Of a stretch of DNA of 55,848 nucleotides, positions 8,531 through 18,183 are shown one piece after another. This DNA is from Rhodoferax sp. Lineage in GTDB: Bacteria > Pseudomonadota > Gammaproteobacteria > Burkholderiales > Burkholderiaceae_C. The notes beneath the pieces are model-generated. The model was not told the DNA's origin. It worked only from the letters and a program-made list of their open reading frames with translations, and did no database searches. Where the stretch lies: assembly GCF_010365055.1 (NCBI RefSeq), contig NZ_JAAFHA010000017.1, positions 1-55,848 of the forward strand, written 5' to 3'. The position numbers and the translations under genes are program-made. The stretch's first letter is position 1. Each line of letters opens with the position of its first letter.

Positions 8531-8573
8531 ATCCGGTAGGCGCACGGCGCGTCTACCCGGCCGGATTTTTATT
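8531..8573 (+). terminator. Terminator-like hairpin inside ABC transporter operon
   Basis: The arms ATCCGG (8531-8536) and CCGGAT (8561-8566), with an inner GGTAG/CTACC pairing, are followed by TTTTTATT. It sits between the binding-protein gene and the permease gene. It may be a partial terminator that keeps the binding protein in excess over the membrane components, an arrangement known for binding-protein-dependent transporters. Confidence 0.6.
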
Positions 8574-8594
8574 TCCGGGCCCTGAGACTTTGCC

Positions 8595-9248
8595 ATGAAT
8601 TACCTTGCCGACATCTTGCCCCCCCTGTTGCAGGGCAGCGGCGTCACGCTTCAGGTCTTCCTGATCACGCTGGTGCTCGCGGTGCCGCTCGGTCTGGGCC
8701 TGGCATTGATCAGAATTTCGCGCTTTGGCTTTCTGAGTGGGCTGGTCAATGGCTATATCTGGCTGATGCGCGGCACGCCGCTGATGCTGCAGATGCTGTT
8801 CATCTACTTTGCCTTGCCCTTCATACCCATCATTGGTGTGAGTCTGCCCGATTTCCCGTCGGCGATTGTCGCCTTTGTGCTGAACTATTCCGCCTATTTT
8901 GCGGAGATCTTCCGCGCCGGAATCCAGTCGATCGACCGCGGCCAGTACGAGGGTGCCAAGGTGCTGGGCTTGAGCTATCCCCAGACCATGCGCCGCATCG
9001 TGCTGCCGCAGGTGCTCAAGCGCATCCTGCCGCCGATGAGCAACGAGACCATCACGCTGGTCAAGGACACCTCCCTGATTTATGTGCTGGCCATGAACGA
9101 CCTGCTGCGGGCGGCACGCGGGATTGTTCAACGCGATTTCACGACGATGCCGTTTGTCGTGGCGGCCGCCTTCTATCTGATCATGACCCTGGTGCTGACC
9201 TACGGCTTCCAGCGTCTGGAAAAGAAATACGCTGTCTATGATGAATAG
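8595..9248 (+). CDS. Amino acid ABC transporter permease
   Basis: A 217-residue inner-membrane permease of the HisM/ArtM/GlnP family with about five membrane segments. The EAA loop, which contacts the ATPase, is visible as YEGAKVLGLSYPQTMRRIVL followed by PQVLKRILPPMSNE. The N-terminal region LLQGSGVTLQVFLITLVLAV and the segment WLMRGTPLMLQMLFIYF are typical. The stop overlaps the start of the ATP-binding subunit by 11 bases. A single permease gene implies a homodimeric channel. Confidence 0.92.
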   Translation: MNYLADILPPLLQGSGVTLQVFLITLVLAVPLGLGLALIRISRFGFLSGLVNGYIWLMRGTPLMLQMLFIYFALPFIPIIGVSLPDFPSAIVAFVLNYSAYFAEIFRAGIQSIDRGQYEGAKVLGLSYPQTMRRIVLPQVLKRILPPMSNETITLVKDTSLIYVLAMNDLLRAARGIVQRDFTTMPFVVAAAFYLIMTLVLTYGFQRLEKKYAVYDE

Positions 9249-10005
9249 CTTGATGATTCGCGCGGTCGATGTGCACAAGCGATTCGGCGCGGTGGAAGTG
9301 CTCAAGGGGGTATCGCTGGACGTCGACAAGGGCGAGGTGCTCGCCGTTATCGGTCCGTCAGGATCGGGCAAGAGCACCTTCCTGCGCTGTTTGATCCATC
9401 TGGAGACCATCCACCGCGGCAGCATCGAGATTGAGGGCGAGGCGCTGGTGACCACCGATGTCCAAGGCCATTGCAGCTACGTGCCAGAGGCCGAAATTCG
9501 CCGCGTCTGCCGCAAGATGGGCATGGTCTTTCAGCACTTCAACTTGTTTCCCCATCTGACTGTACTGCAAAACCTCATTGAGGCACCGCTGACGGTGAAG
9601 GCGGCGCGCCTGGACGAGATCGTGCCCAAGGCGGAGGCCCTCTTACGCAAGGTCGGGCTGTTCGACAAGCGCGACAGTTATCCCTCGCGCCTGTCTGGCG
9701 GCCAGAAGCAACGCGTGGCCATCGCGCGGGCCTTGGCGATGGAGCCAGACATCATGCTGTTCGACGAGCCCACCTCGGCGCTGGATCCTGAACTCACCGG
9801 CGAAGTGCTGAGCACCATGCGCGCACTGGCCGAGGAGCGCATGACGATGATCGTTGTGACGCATGAAATGGCCTTTGCCCGTGAAGTGGCTGGCCGTGTC
9901 GTCTTCATGGACGGTGGCACCATCGTCGAGGCGCGCCCGGCGCGCGAGCTGTTTGCTGCCCCCGCCCATCCCCGCACGCGGGCGTTCCTGGAGAAAATGC
10001 TCTAG
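9238..10005 (+). CDS. Amino acid ABC transporter ATP-binding protein
   Basis: A 255-residue ATPase of the HisP/GlnQ group. Walker A is GPSGSGKST, the Q-loop is MVFQHFNLFPHLT, the signature is LSGGQKQRVAIARAL and Walker B is IMLFDEPTSALDPE; the switch His is in VVTHEMAFAREVA. An inserted stretch of about 20 residues before the Q-loop (around VTTDVQGHCSYVPEAEIRRV) resembles the insertion seen in HisP. Two adjacent ATGs at 9238 and 9241 are possible starts; both overlap the permease gene and indicate coupling. Confidence 0.92.
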   Translation: MMNSLMIRAVDVHKRFGAVEVLKGVSLDVDKGEVLAVIGPSGSGKSTFLRCLIHLETIHRGSIEIEGEALVTTDVQGHCSYVPEAEIRRVCRKMGMVFQHFNLFPHLTVLQNLIEAPLTVKAARLDEIVPKAEALLRKVGLFDKRDSYPSRLSGGQKQRVAIARALAMEPDIMLFDEPTSALDPELTGEVLSTMRALAEERMTMIVVTHEMAFAREVAGRVVFMDGGTIVEARPARELFAAPAHPRTRAFLEKML

Positions 10006-10118
10006 CCCTGCGGCTCGTTGCGAGTGCCGTGGCATGGCCGGCGGCGCGACCAAGCGGCCATGCCCCGCGTTGAGGTTTCGCAAGGAGCGCCGCCAGAAAA
10101 GCCTGGACACTGCTTGGC

Positions 10119-11036
10119 ATGCACCCACGCCATTCTCTTGTTCGGGCCGTGTTTCTGGCGCTCTTTGGAGCTGCTGCCGCGCTGTCGGCGTGGGCGCAGA
10201 ACAGTCCTGCTGACAGCGCCCCCACTGTCGATCTGCGCCAGCAGGCCATCGCGTACGAAAACGGCGAAGGCGTGCCGCGCAACCTGGAACTGGCCATCTC
10301 CCTGTACTGCAAGGCCGCGTTGTTGGGCGACGCCCAAGCCCACTACAACCTGGGCTGGATTTATGCCAACGGGCGCGGCGTGCCACGCAACGACGCGACG
10401 GCTGCCTATTTTTTTCAGTCCGCCGCCGCGCAGGGGCTGGAGGCCGCCCAACGCATGTTGAAGATCGTCGGCGGGGCGACCACTGACGTACCCGAGTGCC
10501 TGCGTCCGCCGGCACCCTTGCGAGCGCCCGTGTTGCCAGAGCTGGCGCCGGAGCCGGGTGTGGACTACCACGCAGTTGCGCCCCGCAAGATTTTTGAGCT
10601 GGTGATGAAAATGGCGCCCCAGTACCAGGTGCAGCCGCAGCTGGCGCTGGCCATCATTGCCGCCGAGTCCAATTTTGACAGCCAGGCGCTGTCCCCCATG
10701 AATGCGCAAGGCCTGATGCAACTGATCCCCGAGACCAGCCAGCGCTTCAAGGTGCGCAACCCGTTTGATGCGGCGCAGAACATCCGCGGTGGTCTGGCCT
10801 ATCTGCGCTGGTTGCTGGCCTATTTCGAGGGTGATATTGCCCTGGTGGCCGCAGCCTACAACGCGGGCGAGGGCAAGGTGGAGCGTTACCGGGGCGTGCC
10901 ACCGTACCAGGAGACCCGCGCCTATGTACGGCGCATCCTGCGCGCGGTGGGCGCGCTGGTGCATCCGTTTGACGCCAGTGTGACGCGGCCCTCACCGGCG
11001 CTGGCCCTGATCCGGCCGCCGTGGCAGGTCAACTGA
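10119..11036 (+). CDS. Sel1-repeat lytic transglycosylase
   Basis: A 305-residue secreted murein-cleaving enzyme. A signal peptide (about 1-27, ending SAWAQ) is followed by two Sel1/TPR-like repeats (about 38-112; GEGVPRNLELAISLYCKAAL and GRGVPRNDATAAYFFQSAA). The SLT domain spans about 168-282, with the catalytic Glu183 in AAESNFDSQALS and the motifs GLMQLIPETSQRF and AAYNAGEGKVERY. It presumably acts on peptidoglycan in the periplasm. It is convergent with the glutathione peroxidase gene, the two stops being only 6 bp apart. Confidence 0.9.
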   Translation: MHPRHSLVRAVFLALFGAAAALSAWAQNSPADSAPTVDLRQQAIAYENGEGVPRNLELAISLYCKAALLGDAQAHYNLGWIYANGRGVPRNDATAAYFFQSAAAQGLEAAQRMLKIVGGATTDVPECLRPPAPLRAPVLPELAPEPGVDYHAVAPRKIFELVMKMAPQYQVQPQLALAIIAAESNFDSQALSPMNAQGLMQLIPETSQRFKVRNPFDAAQNIRGGLAYLRWLLAYFEGDIALVAAAYNAGEGKVERYRGVPPYQETRAYVRRILRAVGALVHPFDASVTRPSPALALIRPPWQVN

Positions 11037-11042
11037 GCCGGC

Positions 11043-11528
11043 TCAGGCCGCCAGCGCCGCTTCAATGTCTCTGGCCATGCCGGCGGGCGTGTCGGTCGGC
11101 GCATAGCGCTTGAGCACCTGGCCGTCCTTGCCGATCAAAAATTTGGTGAAATTCCATTTGATGGCCTTGCTGCCGAGCAGGCCGGGCGCCTCTTTGGTCA
11201 ACCACTGGTAGAGCGGGTGGGCTTGCGGGCCGTTGACGTCGATCTTGGCCATCATGGGAAAGCTCACGCCATAGTTCAACTGGCAAAACTCGGCGATTTC
11301 GTCGTTGCTGCCGGCGTCTTGCGCGCCAAACTGGTTGCACGGGAACCCCAGCACCACCAGCCCCTTGTTGCCATAGGTTTCGTGCAACTCTTCCAGGCCG
11401 GCAAACTGCGGTGTGAAGCCACAGGCGCTGGCCGTGTTGACGATCAGCATGACTTTGCCCCTGAACTGGCTCAAGGACACCGATTGGCCATTGATCTGCC
11501 GGGCTTCAAAATCGTACGCAGTGCTCAT
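11043..11528 (-). CDS. Glutathione peroxidase family protein
   Basis: A 160-residue thiol peroxidase, the usual bacterial length, when started at the ATG complementary to 11526-11528; GGGAGCG just upstream supports this start. The peroxidatic residue is Cys36 in [13 protein letters not shown] rather than selenocysteine. Cys64 (GFPCNQFG) and Cys82 could act in resolving, which would make the enzyme thioredoxin-dependent as in most bacterial members. The catalytic-tetrad Trp is in [12 protein letters not shown]. It reduces hydrogen peroxide or lipid peroxides in the cytoplasm. Confidence 0.92.
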   Translation of the reverse strand: MSTAYDFEARQINGQSVSLSQFRGKVMLIVNTASACGFTPQFAGLEELHETYGNKGLVVLGFPCNQFGAQDAGSNDEIAEFCQLNYGVSFPMMAKIDVNGPQAHPLYQWLTKEAPGLLGSKAIKWNFTKFLIGKDGQVLKRYAPTDTPAGMARDIEAALAA

Positions 11529-11623
11529 GGACGCTCCCGATGGGTGGATGGGGCGGCCAGTGTCGCACTTCTGGCGCAAAGCCGCAGGGCGGTCGTGGGC
11601 TGACCGTGACGGCGGGCGAAGCG

Positions 11624-12331
11624 CTAGATCCCGTGGCTCTCCAGCATGACGATGCCTTTGGGTGTATGTAGCGTCGCGGTGATATTGGCTGGGCCGGTTT
11701 CAAGGCCAATGTCGGTGAGTCCGATGGCCTCAAACGCCGCTTGCAGCTTGGCAGCCGTCGGATGCGTGATGCCAAGCTGCTGCAGCGTGACACCGGAGCG
11801 CGGCAAGCTGTTTCTGGGGTGAAGGCGCAAGGGCTCGGCCGCATCGGGTCTGCCCCATTGAATCAAGCTGGGCAGCGCGCCGTTGAACAGGCGTTGCCCG
11901 TCGTCGCGCACCGTGATTTGCCATTGCAGCACACCACGGCGGGTGTGGCGCTTGCCTTGCACCGCCGGTCCGCTGTCGATACCCTGCGCTTTCAACGCGG
12001 TTCGCGCGGCCTGGATGTCGCTGGTATTGACCACAAAATGCACGAGACGCGGCTCAATCGCAACGGCGGCTTGCAGCGCCGCATCGTCCATGTCAAACCA
12101 ACGCTTGGCCGGCGAATTGGCCGGCCTTTTGGCGGCCGGATTGATGGCGATGATTTCAAGATAGGCCAGCGGATGGACCGGCGTTGCGATCTTGAACAAG
12201 CGGTTGTGTGTGCCATACAGCGCCTGTTCATCGCCCGGGCCGGGGGTGATGCCGAGTTTGTCCTCGCACCACTGCACCCCCAACTCCAGCGTTTTGGCGA
12301 CGACGACCAAATGATCAATTTGTGTTTTCAT
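11624..12331 (-). CDS. VOC-family protein (glyoxalase-like domain)
   Basis: A 235-residue cytoplasmic protein beginning [20 protein letters not shown], typical of the Glyoxalase_3 type of vicinal-oxygen-chelate protein. Further family-like segments are [20 protein letters not shown] and the second-half repeat [13 protein letters not shown] stretch near the middle, with IVMLESHG at the C-terminus. Members bind a metal and act on varied small molecules; no specific substrate can be assigned. It lies about 95 bp upstream of the glutathione peroxidase gene on the same strand, so the two may be co-transcribed. Confidence 0.8.
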   Translation of the reverse strand: MKTQIDHLVVVAKTLELGVQWCEDKLGITPGPGDEQALYGTHNRLFKIATPVHPLAYLEIIAINPAAKRPANSPAKRWFDMDDAALQAAVAIEPRLVHFVVNTSDIQAARTALKAQGIDSGPAVQGKRHTRRGVLQWQITVRDDGQRLFNGALPSLIQWGRPDAAEPLRLHPRNSLPRSGVTLQQLGITHPTAAKLQAAFEAIGLTDIGLETGPANITATLHTPKGIVMLESHGI

Positions 12332-12455
12332 GACTCAACCATAACATTTGCTGCCACCTTTACGGCGCGTCCCACCGGCCCCAAGCAAGGATATACGGTC
12401 GGTCGGCGGTCCTTGCATGAGCGCCAGTGGCTGCCGACGTTCCAAGTCGGTCCCC

Positions 12456-13403
12456 TCAAGCCGGCTGGCGAAACGACAGCACTGACAGCAGCGACGCCAG
12501 CAGGATCAATGCGCCGCCGATCAGGGTGCGCGTGGACAGTGTGCCGGCCCCCAGCAGCACGGAGGAGCCGCTGGCAAAGACCACTTCAGACAGCATGATG
12601 AGCGAGGTCGCGCTGGCGCTCAGGTGGGCGGCGCCGTATTGCAGCGCGAAGTTGCCCGCCAGGAAAGCCAGGCTGATCAGCAGCACCCAGGCGACCCAGG
12701 CCAGGTCGGGCGTGGGCAGCGGCGTGACCACGTCCAGCCCCAAGCCCAGCACGGCAGCCGCGCTGGCCAGCACGGCGCCGCCCGCAAACATGGCCAGCAT
12801 GCGGGATTCGCCCGGGGTCTGATTGAGCCGGCGCAGCAGGATGTTGGTCAAGGCAAAACAAAAGCCGCCCATCAGGGCCAGCCAGTCGGCCAGGCTCTCG
12901 GGCACCGGCCAGGGCGACGCCGGCGTCTTGAGCACAATCACCACACCTGCCAGCGCCAGCAGCAGGCGAAGCAGCGAGCCGGTGGTGGGCTTTTCGCCCA
13001 GCAGCGGCCAGGCCAGCAGCACCACCCAGGCCGGCATCAAATAGAACAGCAAGACGACCCGCACCACGTCGCCCACCGTGACCGCCCAGTTGAAGCCGAC
13101 GTTGGTCAATCCGGCCGCCAGCAGGAGCCACCACAGCTCGGGGTGGCGCAGAAAACCGCGCCAGGCGCGCGGCTGCACCAGGCCCAGACAGAGCAGGGCA
13201 AAGGCATAGATCAGGGCGGTGGTCCACAGCGGGTGCAGGCCCAGGTCCTGCAAGGCGCGAAACGGCCACCAAGACACGCCCCAGACGAAGGCGTTCAGCG
13301 TCAGTGCCGCCGCGGCGAGTGCCGTCTTGCTCAAGGGAGGGCAGCGAAATAGGGCTTGGCTGACTTCAAGCGCATCAAACCTCAAACTTGTCGTTGCGCG
13401 CAA
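12456..13403 (-). CDS. EamA-family (DMT) transporter
   Basis: An inner-membrane protein with ten hydrophobic segments arranged as two EamA repeats (LNAFVWGVSWWPFRALQDLG at the first helix; LLALAGVVIVLKTPASPWPV closing the first half). Members usually export metabolites or amino acids. The start is uncertain: the frame opens at a TTG complementary to 13401-13403, overlapping lplT by 29 bp, but similarity begins only near a second TTG at 13334, which would give 292 residues. Neither has a good Shine-Dalgarno. It follows lplT on the same strand and is probably in the same transcript. Confidence 0.82.
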   Translation of the reverse strand: MRATTSLRFDALEVSQALFRCPPLSKTALAAAALTLNAFVWGVSWWPFRALQDLGLHPLWTTALIYAFALLCLGLVQPRAWRGFLRHPELWWLLLAAGLTNVGFNWAVTVGDVVRVVLLFYLMPAWVVLLAWPLLGEKPTTGSLLRLLLALAGVVIVLKTPASPWPVPESLADWLALMGGFCFALTNILLRRLNQTPGESRMLAMFAGGAVLASAAAVLGLGLDVVTPLPTPDLAWVAWVLLISLAFLAGNFALQYGAAHLSASATSLIMLSEVVFASGSSVLLGAGTLSTRTLIGGALILLASLLSVLSFRQPA

Positions 13404-14658
13404 TGCTCAGCAGATGCTCGATCTCCACCCGATGCACCACGCAATTGTGCGCGTGCCAGCGCCGGATCAGCCACATGAAGCCGGCGATCACCAGGCCAAA
13501 GCCGGTGATGGCGGCGAAGGTCGGCACGCCCAGCCCGGTGGACAGGCTGTAGGCCGCGCCGAGCCCCAGAATGCAGGCCTGCTCGTTGAAGTTCTGCACT
13601 GCGATGGAGCGCCCCGAGCCCATCAAGTTGTGACCACGGTGCTGCAGCAGCGCGTTCATCGGCACCACCAGGAAGCCGCCCAGCGCGCCCAGCAAGATCA
13701 GAAACGGCGCCGCCACCCAGACGTTGCTGATAAAGATCAGCAGGATGATCAGGACGCCCATCACGATACCCAGCGTGATGACCCGGGGACCGTCCTCCAG
13801 CCGCATGCGCATCGACGCTACCACCGCGCCGGCCGCCATGCCGATCGCCACCACGCCTTGCAGGGCCGAGGCTTGTGTGACGGAGTAACCCAGCGCAGCG
13901 GCGGCCCAGGCAAGCACTATAAAGCGCAAATTGCCCGCCACACCCCAGATCAGCGTGGTGGCGGCGAGCGAGATTTGGCCCAGCTTGTCGCGCCACAAAC
14001 GGGCGTTGCAGGCCCAGAAATCGGGCAACAGCGAAGTGATGCGCCGCGGCAACGGCCGCATCTCGACCCCGGTCAGGGGGATATGGGTGTTGAACCAGGT
14101 CGCCAGCAAATAAACAAAAATCAGCACGCAAATCGCGGCCTCGGGCGCGTTGTTCACGCCGGTGTCTATCAGGGGCATATCAATGGCCAGGAGCCAGGGC
14201 GCGATCACCGGCCCCACCAGTTGCCCGCCCAGCAACACGCCCAGAATGATCGAGGCAATGGTCAGTCCTTCAATCCAGCCATTGGCCTTGACCAACTGCG
14301 AGGCCGGCAACAATTCCGTCAGGATGCCGTATTTGGCCGGCGAATAGGCCGCGGCACCCAAGCCCACAATGGCGTACGCCAGCAAGGGGTGCGAGCCAAA
14401 CAGCATGAACAGGCAGCCCACCACCTTGATGAAGTTGCTGATCAGCATCACTTTGCCCTTGGGCATGGAGTCGGCAAAGGCGCCGACAAAAGGCGCGAGC
14501 ACCACGTAAAACAGCGCAAACATGGGCACCAGGGCGGCTTGCTGCCATTCGGGTGCATGGCTGCTTCGGAGCAATTGCACGGCAGTCACAAACAGGGCGT
14601 TGTCGGCCAGCGAGCTAAAAAACTGCGCCGACATGATGGTAAAAAAGCCGCGTTTCAT
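13375..14658 (-). CDS. lplT: Lysophospholipid transporter LplT (MFS)
   Basis: A 427-residue inner-membrane MFS protein that flips lysophospholipids inward for re-acylation. The N-terminus [20 protein letters not shown] and the segments [40 protein letters not shown] and [11 protein letters not shown] are characteristic of LplT. About 12 membrane segments are visible. In enterics lplT is fused or adjacent to the acyltransferase gene aas; no aas is seen here. It is divergent from alr with about 120 bp between. Confidence 0.9.
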   Translation of the reverse strand: MKRGFFTIMSAQFFSSLADNALFVTAVQLLRSSHAPEWQQAALVPMFALFYVVLAPFVGAFADSMPKGKVMLISNFIKVVGCLFMLFGSHPLLAYAIVGLGAAAYSPAKYGILTELLPASQLVKANGWIEGLTIASIILGVLLGGQLVGPVIAPWLLAIDMPLIDTGVNNAPEAAICVLIFVYLLATWFNTHIPLTGVEMRPLPRRITSLLPDFWACNARLWRDKLGQISLAATTLIWGVAGNLRFIVLAWAAAALGYSVTQASALQGVVAIGMAAGAVVASMRMRLEDGPRVITLGIVMGVLIILLIFISNVWVAAPFLILLGALGGFLVVPMNALLQHRGHNLMGSGRSIAVQNFNEQACILGLGAAYSLSTGLGVPTFAAITGFGLVIAGFMWLIRRWHAHNCVVHRVEIEHLLSIARNDKFEV

Positions 14659-14779
14659 TGTCTACAGGCGCGCATCAGTGGCTGATGCAGTGGGTATGGG
14701 GTGTCTTGAACGATGCGGGTTTATAGCACGCCCCCGTAGTGTCAAAATCCCTACCTCACGCTTTAACCCCAGAGTGCCC

Positions 14780-15916
14780 ATGCCGCGTCCAATCCAAGCC
14801 ACCATTCACACGGCTGCACTGCGCCACAATTTGGCGCGCGCGCGCCTGGCCGCGCCGGAGGCAAAAGTCTGGGCCATCGTCAAAGCCAATGCCTACGGCC
14901 ATGGCATTGAGCGCGTGTTTGAGGGTTTGCGCGCGGCCGACGGCTTTGCCCTGCTGGACTTGGACGAGGCGCAGCGCGTGCGGACCCTGGGCTGGCGTGG
15001 ACCGATTCTTTTATTGGAGGGCGCGTTCGAACTGCGCGACCTGGAACTGTGTTCGCGGCTGGACCTGTGGCATACGGTGCACTGCGACGAGCAGATCGAC
15101 ATGCTGGCGAGCCATAAGACCAAGGTGGCGCAGCGGGTGTTTCTGAAAATGAACTCCGGCATGAATCGCCTTGGCTTTACGCCAGCGCGTTACCGCGCCG
15201 CCTGGACGCGCCTGAATGCCCTGCCGCAGGTCGATGAAATATCGCTGATGACGCATTTCAGTGACGCCGATGGCGCCCGCGGTATTGCAGAGCAGATGGC
15301 GGTGTTCGCCGAAGTCACGCGCGACTTGCCGGGCGAGCGCAGCTTGAGCAACAGCGCCGCCACCTTGCGCTTCACGTCCGTCAAGCCAACGGACGACCTG
15401 CCGGGCGACGGATCTATCGCCTCCGACTGGGTGCGCCCCGGCATCGCCGTTTATGGCAGCGCGCCTGACTTTCCCCAGCACAGCGCGGCCGACTGGGCGT
15501 TGCAGCCCGGCATGACACTGACTGCAAAAATAATAGCTACTCAATCAATAGATACTGGGGCTAGCGTCGGATATGGCTCAACATTTGTGGCGGAAAAGCC
15601 GATCCAGGTCGGGGTCGTCGCCTGTGGCTACGCCGACGGTTACCCGCGCGTCTGCCCCACGGGCACGCCGGTGCTGGTCAATGGCGTTCGCACGTGCACG
15701 GTGGGCCGCGTGAGCATGGACATGCTCGCCGTTGACTTGAGCGCCGTGACCGCCGCCGGTGGCCATGTAGGGATCGGCAGCGATGTGACGCTCTGGGGGC
15801 GCGCCGCCAATGGACTGGTACTGGGCATTGACGAGGTGGCCCAATCGGCTGGGACGGTGGGCTACGAACTGATGTGCGCACTGGCACCGCGTGTGCCCGT
15901 GCTGGTGGCCGACTGA
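14780..15916 (+). CDS. alr: Alanine racemase
   Basis: A 378-residue PLP enzyme converting L- to D-alanine for peptidoglycan. The start ATG 14780 gives [10 protein letters not shown]; the open frame upstream overlaps lplT and is not conserved. PLP-binding Lys35 is in [13 protein letters not shown] and the second catalytic base Tyr265 is in SVGYGSTF. Codons 249-262 ([14 protein letters not shown]) fall exactly within a dispersed repeat (15525-15566), so this conserved enzyme contains repeat-derived or repeat-like sequence without a break in frame. The TGA overlaps the ATG of the next gene (TGATG), indicating coupling. Confidence 0.93.
   Translation: MPRPIQATIHTAALRHNLARARLAAPEAKVWAIVKANAYGHGIERVFEGLRAADGFALLDLDEAQRVRTLGWRGPILLLEGAFELRDLELCSRLDLWHTVHCDEQIDMLASHKTKVAQRVFLKMNSGMNRLGFTPARYRAAWTRLNALPQVDEISLMTHFSDADGARGIAEQMAVFAEVTRDLPGERSLSNSAATLRFTSVKPTDDLPGDGSIASDWVRPGIAVYGSAPDFPQHSAADWALQPGMTLTAKIIATQSIDTGASVGYGSTFVAEKPIQVGVVACGYADGYPRVCPTGTPVLVNGVRTCTVGRVSMDMLAVDLSAVTAAGGHVGIGSDVTLWGRAANGLVLGIDEVAQSAGTVGYELMCALAPRVPVLVAD
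15525..15566 (+). repeat. Dispersed repeat copy B, inside alr
   Basis: TAGCTAC at 15534-15540, 16 bases, then GGGGCTAG at 15557-15564, the same core and spacer as the intergenic copies. Here it is entirely within the coding region of alanine racemase, translated in frame just before the catalytic Tyr265. Confidence 0.7.
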
Positions 15917-17124
15917 TGGATTACGTCGCGCTGCCCCTGGCCCGACTCAAACTCGGCAACACGCTGCCCGTTGATGTGTTGGCCCCTGACGGGCGCCTGT
16001 TGTTGCGCCGCGGGCAGGCGATCCTGTCGGAGCAGCAGCGTGAGACCTTGCATGCCCACCAGGCCTGCATGACCGCCACTGATGCCCGCGCCTGGCAAAA
16101 AAGCTATGAGCGGCTGATCAACACACTGGTGCGGCGGGGCGTCGATCTTGACACCATCCTGCAAGCGGATCTTCCCAGTGAACTTGTGGAGGCCGATTAC
16201 CTGTTCGGCGCCCAAGTGCTGGGGGGCTGGCTCGATTTGCAGGAGATTCTGCGCGGGCTGCTGTACCAGGGCGAGGCTGCCATCAACCCCTTGCCCCGGC
16301 TGGCGGGCATTGAGACTCGGGCGCTCGAGTTGCTGAGCAGCGATCCGGATGAATGCCTGTTTATCCTGTTTCAGGCACTGGCCGAGGTCAGCTTGGGTTA
16401 CTGTGCGACCCACGGCCTGCTGTCAGCGGTGGTTTGTGCGTTGACTGCAGAAAAACTTGACATGGTGGCGCTTACCGGCGGCGGCCTGTTTCGTGCCGCC
16501 CTGGTCATGAACATCGGCATGGCGCGGGAGCAGGATAAGCTGGCCATGCAGAGCTCGTTGCCGACCGAGGCGCAGCGAGAGTTGGTGCGGCAACACCCTC
16601 GCAAAAGTGTCGAACTGTTGCGGCACATGGGGGTGAGCGACGAAGACCAGTTGGACATCGTGCGCTGGCACCATGAATCCGACGAGTCACACGGGCTGGC
16701 GCACAACGCAATGGCCAGGCGCCTGCTGCGCCTGGCGGATGGGTTTGTCGCCAAGATGGCGGCGCGCAAGACGCGACTTGCGATGTCGGCCTTGGGCGCG
16801 GCGAAATCGGCATTTTTGGGCGCGACGCCAGACACCGCCAGCATCGGTTCGGCCATGGCGACGGCACTCGGGTTTTATCCTCCGGGCACTTACGTGCAAT
16901 TGGTCAACGGCGAAAAAGCGGTCGTCGTTGCGCGCGGGTCGCGCGCCAATCTTCCACACGTCGTGAGCATTGTCAATGCGGGCGGCATGCCCTTGAGCAA
17001 ATATCTCTACCGCGAGACCAGCAATGTTCAGTTTGGCATTCGCACGCCGATCAATGCAGAGCGGATCAAGGTCAAGGTCAGCCTGGAGAAGGTGCAAAAA
17101 TTGCGCAAGGAACACGCGCACTGA
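15916..17124 (+). CDS. Degenerate HD-GYP-type protein
   Basis: A 402-residue cytoplasmic protein with an HD-GYP-like core (about 150-265) followed by a C-terminal segment (FYPPGTYVQLVNGEKAVVVA) that is usual in HD-GYP proteins. Several metal-ligand positions remain: His166, His227 in RQHPRKSVELL, and His252-His253 in WHHE. However, the signature HD dyad is Met198-Asn199 (RAALVMNIGMA where RAALLHDIGK is expected), and no GYP motif follows the HHE. I infer loss of cyclic-di-GMP hydrolysis and a possible sensory or binding role. Translation starts within the alr stop codon. Confidence 0.75.
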   Translation: MDYVALPLARLKLGNTLPVDVLAPDGRLLLRRGQAILSEQQRETLHAHQACMTATDARAWQKSYERLINTLVRRGVDLDTILQADLPSELVEADYLFGAQVLGGWLDLQEILRGLLYQGEAAINPLPRLAGIETRALELLSSDPDECLFILFQALAEVSLGYCATHGLLSAVVCALTAEKLDMVALTGGGLFRAALVMNIGMAREQDKLAMQSSLPTEAQRELVRQHPRKSVELLRHMGVSDEDQLDIVRWHHESDESHGLAHNAMARRLLRLADGFVAKMAARKTRLAMSALGAAKSAFLGATPDTASIGSAMATALGFYPPGTYVQLVNGEKAVVVARGSRANLPHVVSIVNAGGMPLSKYLYRETSNVQFGIRTPINAERIKVKVSLEKVQKLRKEHAH

Positions 17125-17209
17125 CGTCGATGGACGCGGCCCCTGAGCGGGGTGACAATCAATCCGGCGTCAGCGAAGCGCTTGCGCTGGTGGGCCGTAT
17201 TTATGGCCG

Positions 17210-17214
17210 GGAGG
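17210..17214 (+). promoter_or_regulatory. Shine-Dalgarno deciding the cbpA start
   Basis: GGAGG at 17210-17214 is 6 nt before GTG 17221 but directly abuts ATG 17215, which is too close for initiation. This favours the GTG start for cbpA. Confidence 0.7.
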
Positions 17215-17220
17215 ATGCAA

Positions 17221-18183
17221 GTGGAATTCAAGGACTATTACAAGACCATGGGCCTGGAGCGCAGTGCGACGCAGGACGAGATCAAGCGCGCGCACCGCAC
17301 CCTGGCCCGCAAGTACCACCCCGACGTCAGCAAGGAGCCCAACGCCGAAGCCCGTTTCAAGGAAATTGGCGAGGCCTATGAGGTCTTAAAGGACCCGGAA
17401 AAGCGCGCCGCCTATGACCAGCTGGGTGCCAACTGGAAAGGCGGACAGGAGTTTCGACCGCCACCGGACTGGAACGCCGGGTTCGAAACGGGCGGTGCGG
17501 GATTTGGCGCGGGTGAGGCCGGCGACTACAGCGACTTTTTCGAGTCACTGTTCAGTCGCGGCTTTGGCGCGCAGCGCGGTGGTCGGCACGGGGGTGCCGC
17601 CTTTCATGCGCCGGGACAGGACCGGCACGCCAAAATCCAGATCGACCTGGAAGACGCCTACCACGGCGCCACGCGCCGGGTCACGCTGCAGGTGCCCACG
17701 CTTGACGCCCAGGGCCATGTGGCCACGCGCGAACACACCATCGAGTTCAACATTCCCAAGGGCGTGCGCGCCGGACAGCAAATTCGACTGGCGGGCCAGG
17801 GTGACGCCGGCATGGGGCAGGGCGCGCCAGGTGATTTGTACCTGGAGATCGAGTTTCGCCCGCATGCGCACTACCGCATTGACAAGCATGACGTTTACCT
17901 GGACTTGCCGGTGGCGCCATGGGAAGCGGCGTTAGGGGCGCAGATCGACGTGCCCACACCGAGTGGCTTTGTGGACCTGAAGATTCCGCCCGGTTCGGTC
18001 GAAGGCCGCAAGCTGCGCCTGAAGGGGCGCGGCATTCCGGCGCGCACGCCCGGCGACTTTTACTTCGTGCTGAAAATTGCCTTGCCCCCGGCCGACAGCG
18101 AAGCGGCCCAGGCGTTTTACCGCAGCATGGCCACACAGTTCAAAGGTTTCAACCCCCGTGCCAGACTGGGAGCCGCCGCATGA
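17221..18183 (+). CDS. cbpA: Curved-DNA-binding co-chaperone CbpA (DnaJ-like)
   Basis: A 320-residue DnaJ homologue that stimulates DnaK and also binds DNA. The GTG start gives MEFKDYYKTMGL, matching the CbpA N-terminus, and is supported by a well-spaced GGAGG. The J domain (about 4-70) has HPD at 33-35 in KYHPDVSKEPNAEARFKEIG. A Gly/Phe-rich linker with several phenylalanines follows, then two beta-barrel substrate-binding domains (about 130-310) with GVRAGQQIRLAGQG and GRKLRLKGRGIP. There is no zinc-finger domain, as expected for CbpA rather than DnaJ. Its stop overlaps the start of cbpM. Confidence 0.93.
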   Translation: MEFKDYYKTMGLERSATQDEIKRAHRTLARKYHPDVSKEPNAEARFKEIGEAYEVLKDPEKRAAYDQLGANWKGGQEFRPPPDWNAGFETGGAGFGAGEAGDYSDFFESLFSRGFGAQRGGRHGGAAFHAPGQDRHAKIQIDLEDAYHGATRRVTLQVPTLDAQGHVATREHTIEFNIPKGVRAGQQIRLAGQGDAGMGQGAPGDLYLEIEFRPHAHYRIDKHDVYLDLPVAPWEAALGAQIDVPTPSGFVDLKIPPGSVEGRKLRLKGRGIPARTPGDFYFVLKIALPPADSEAAQAFYRSMATQFKGFNPRARLGAAA

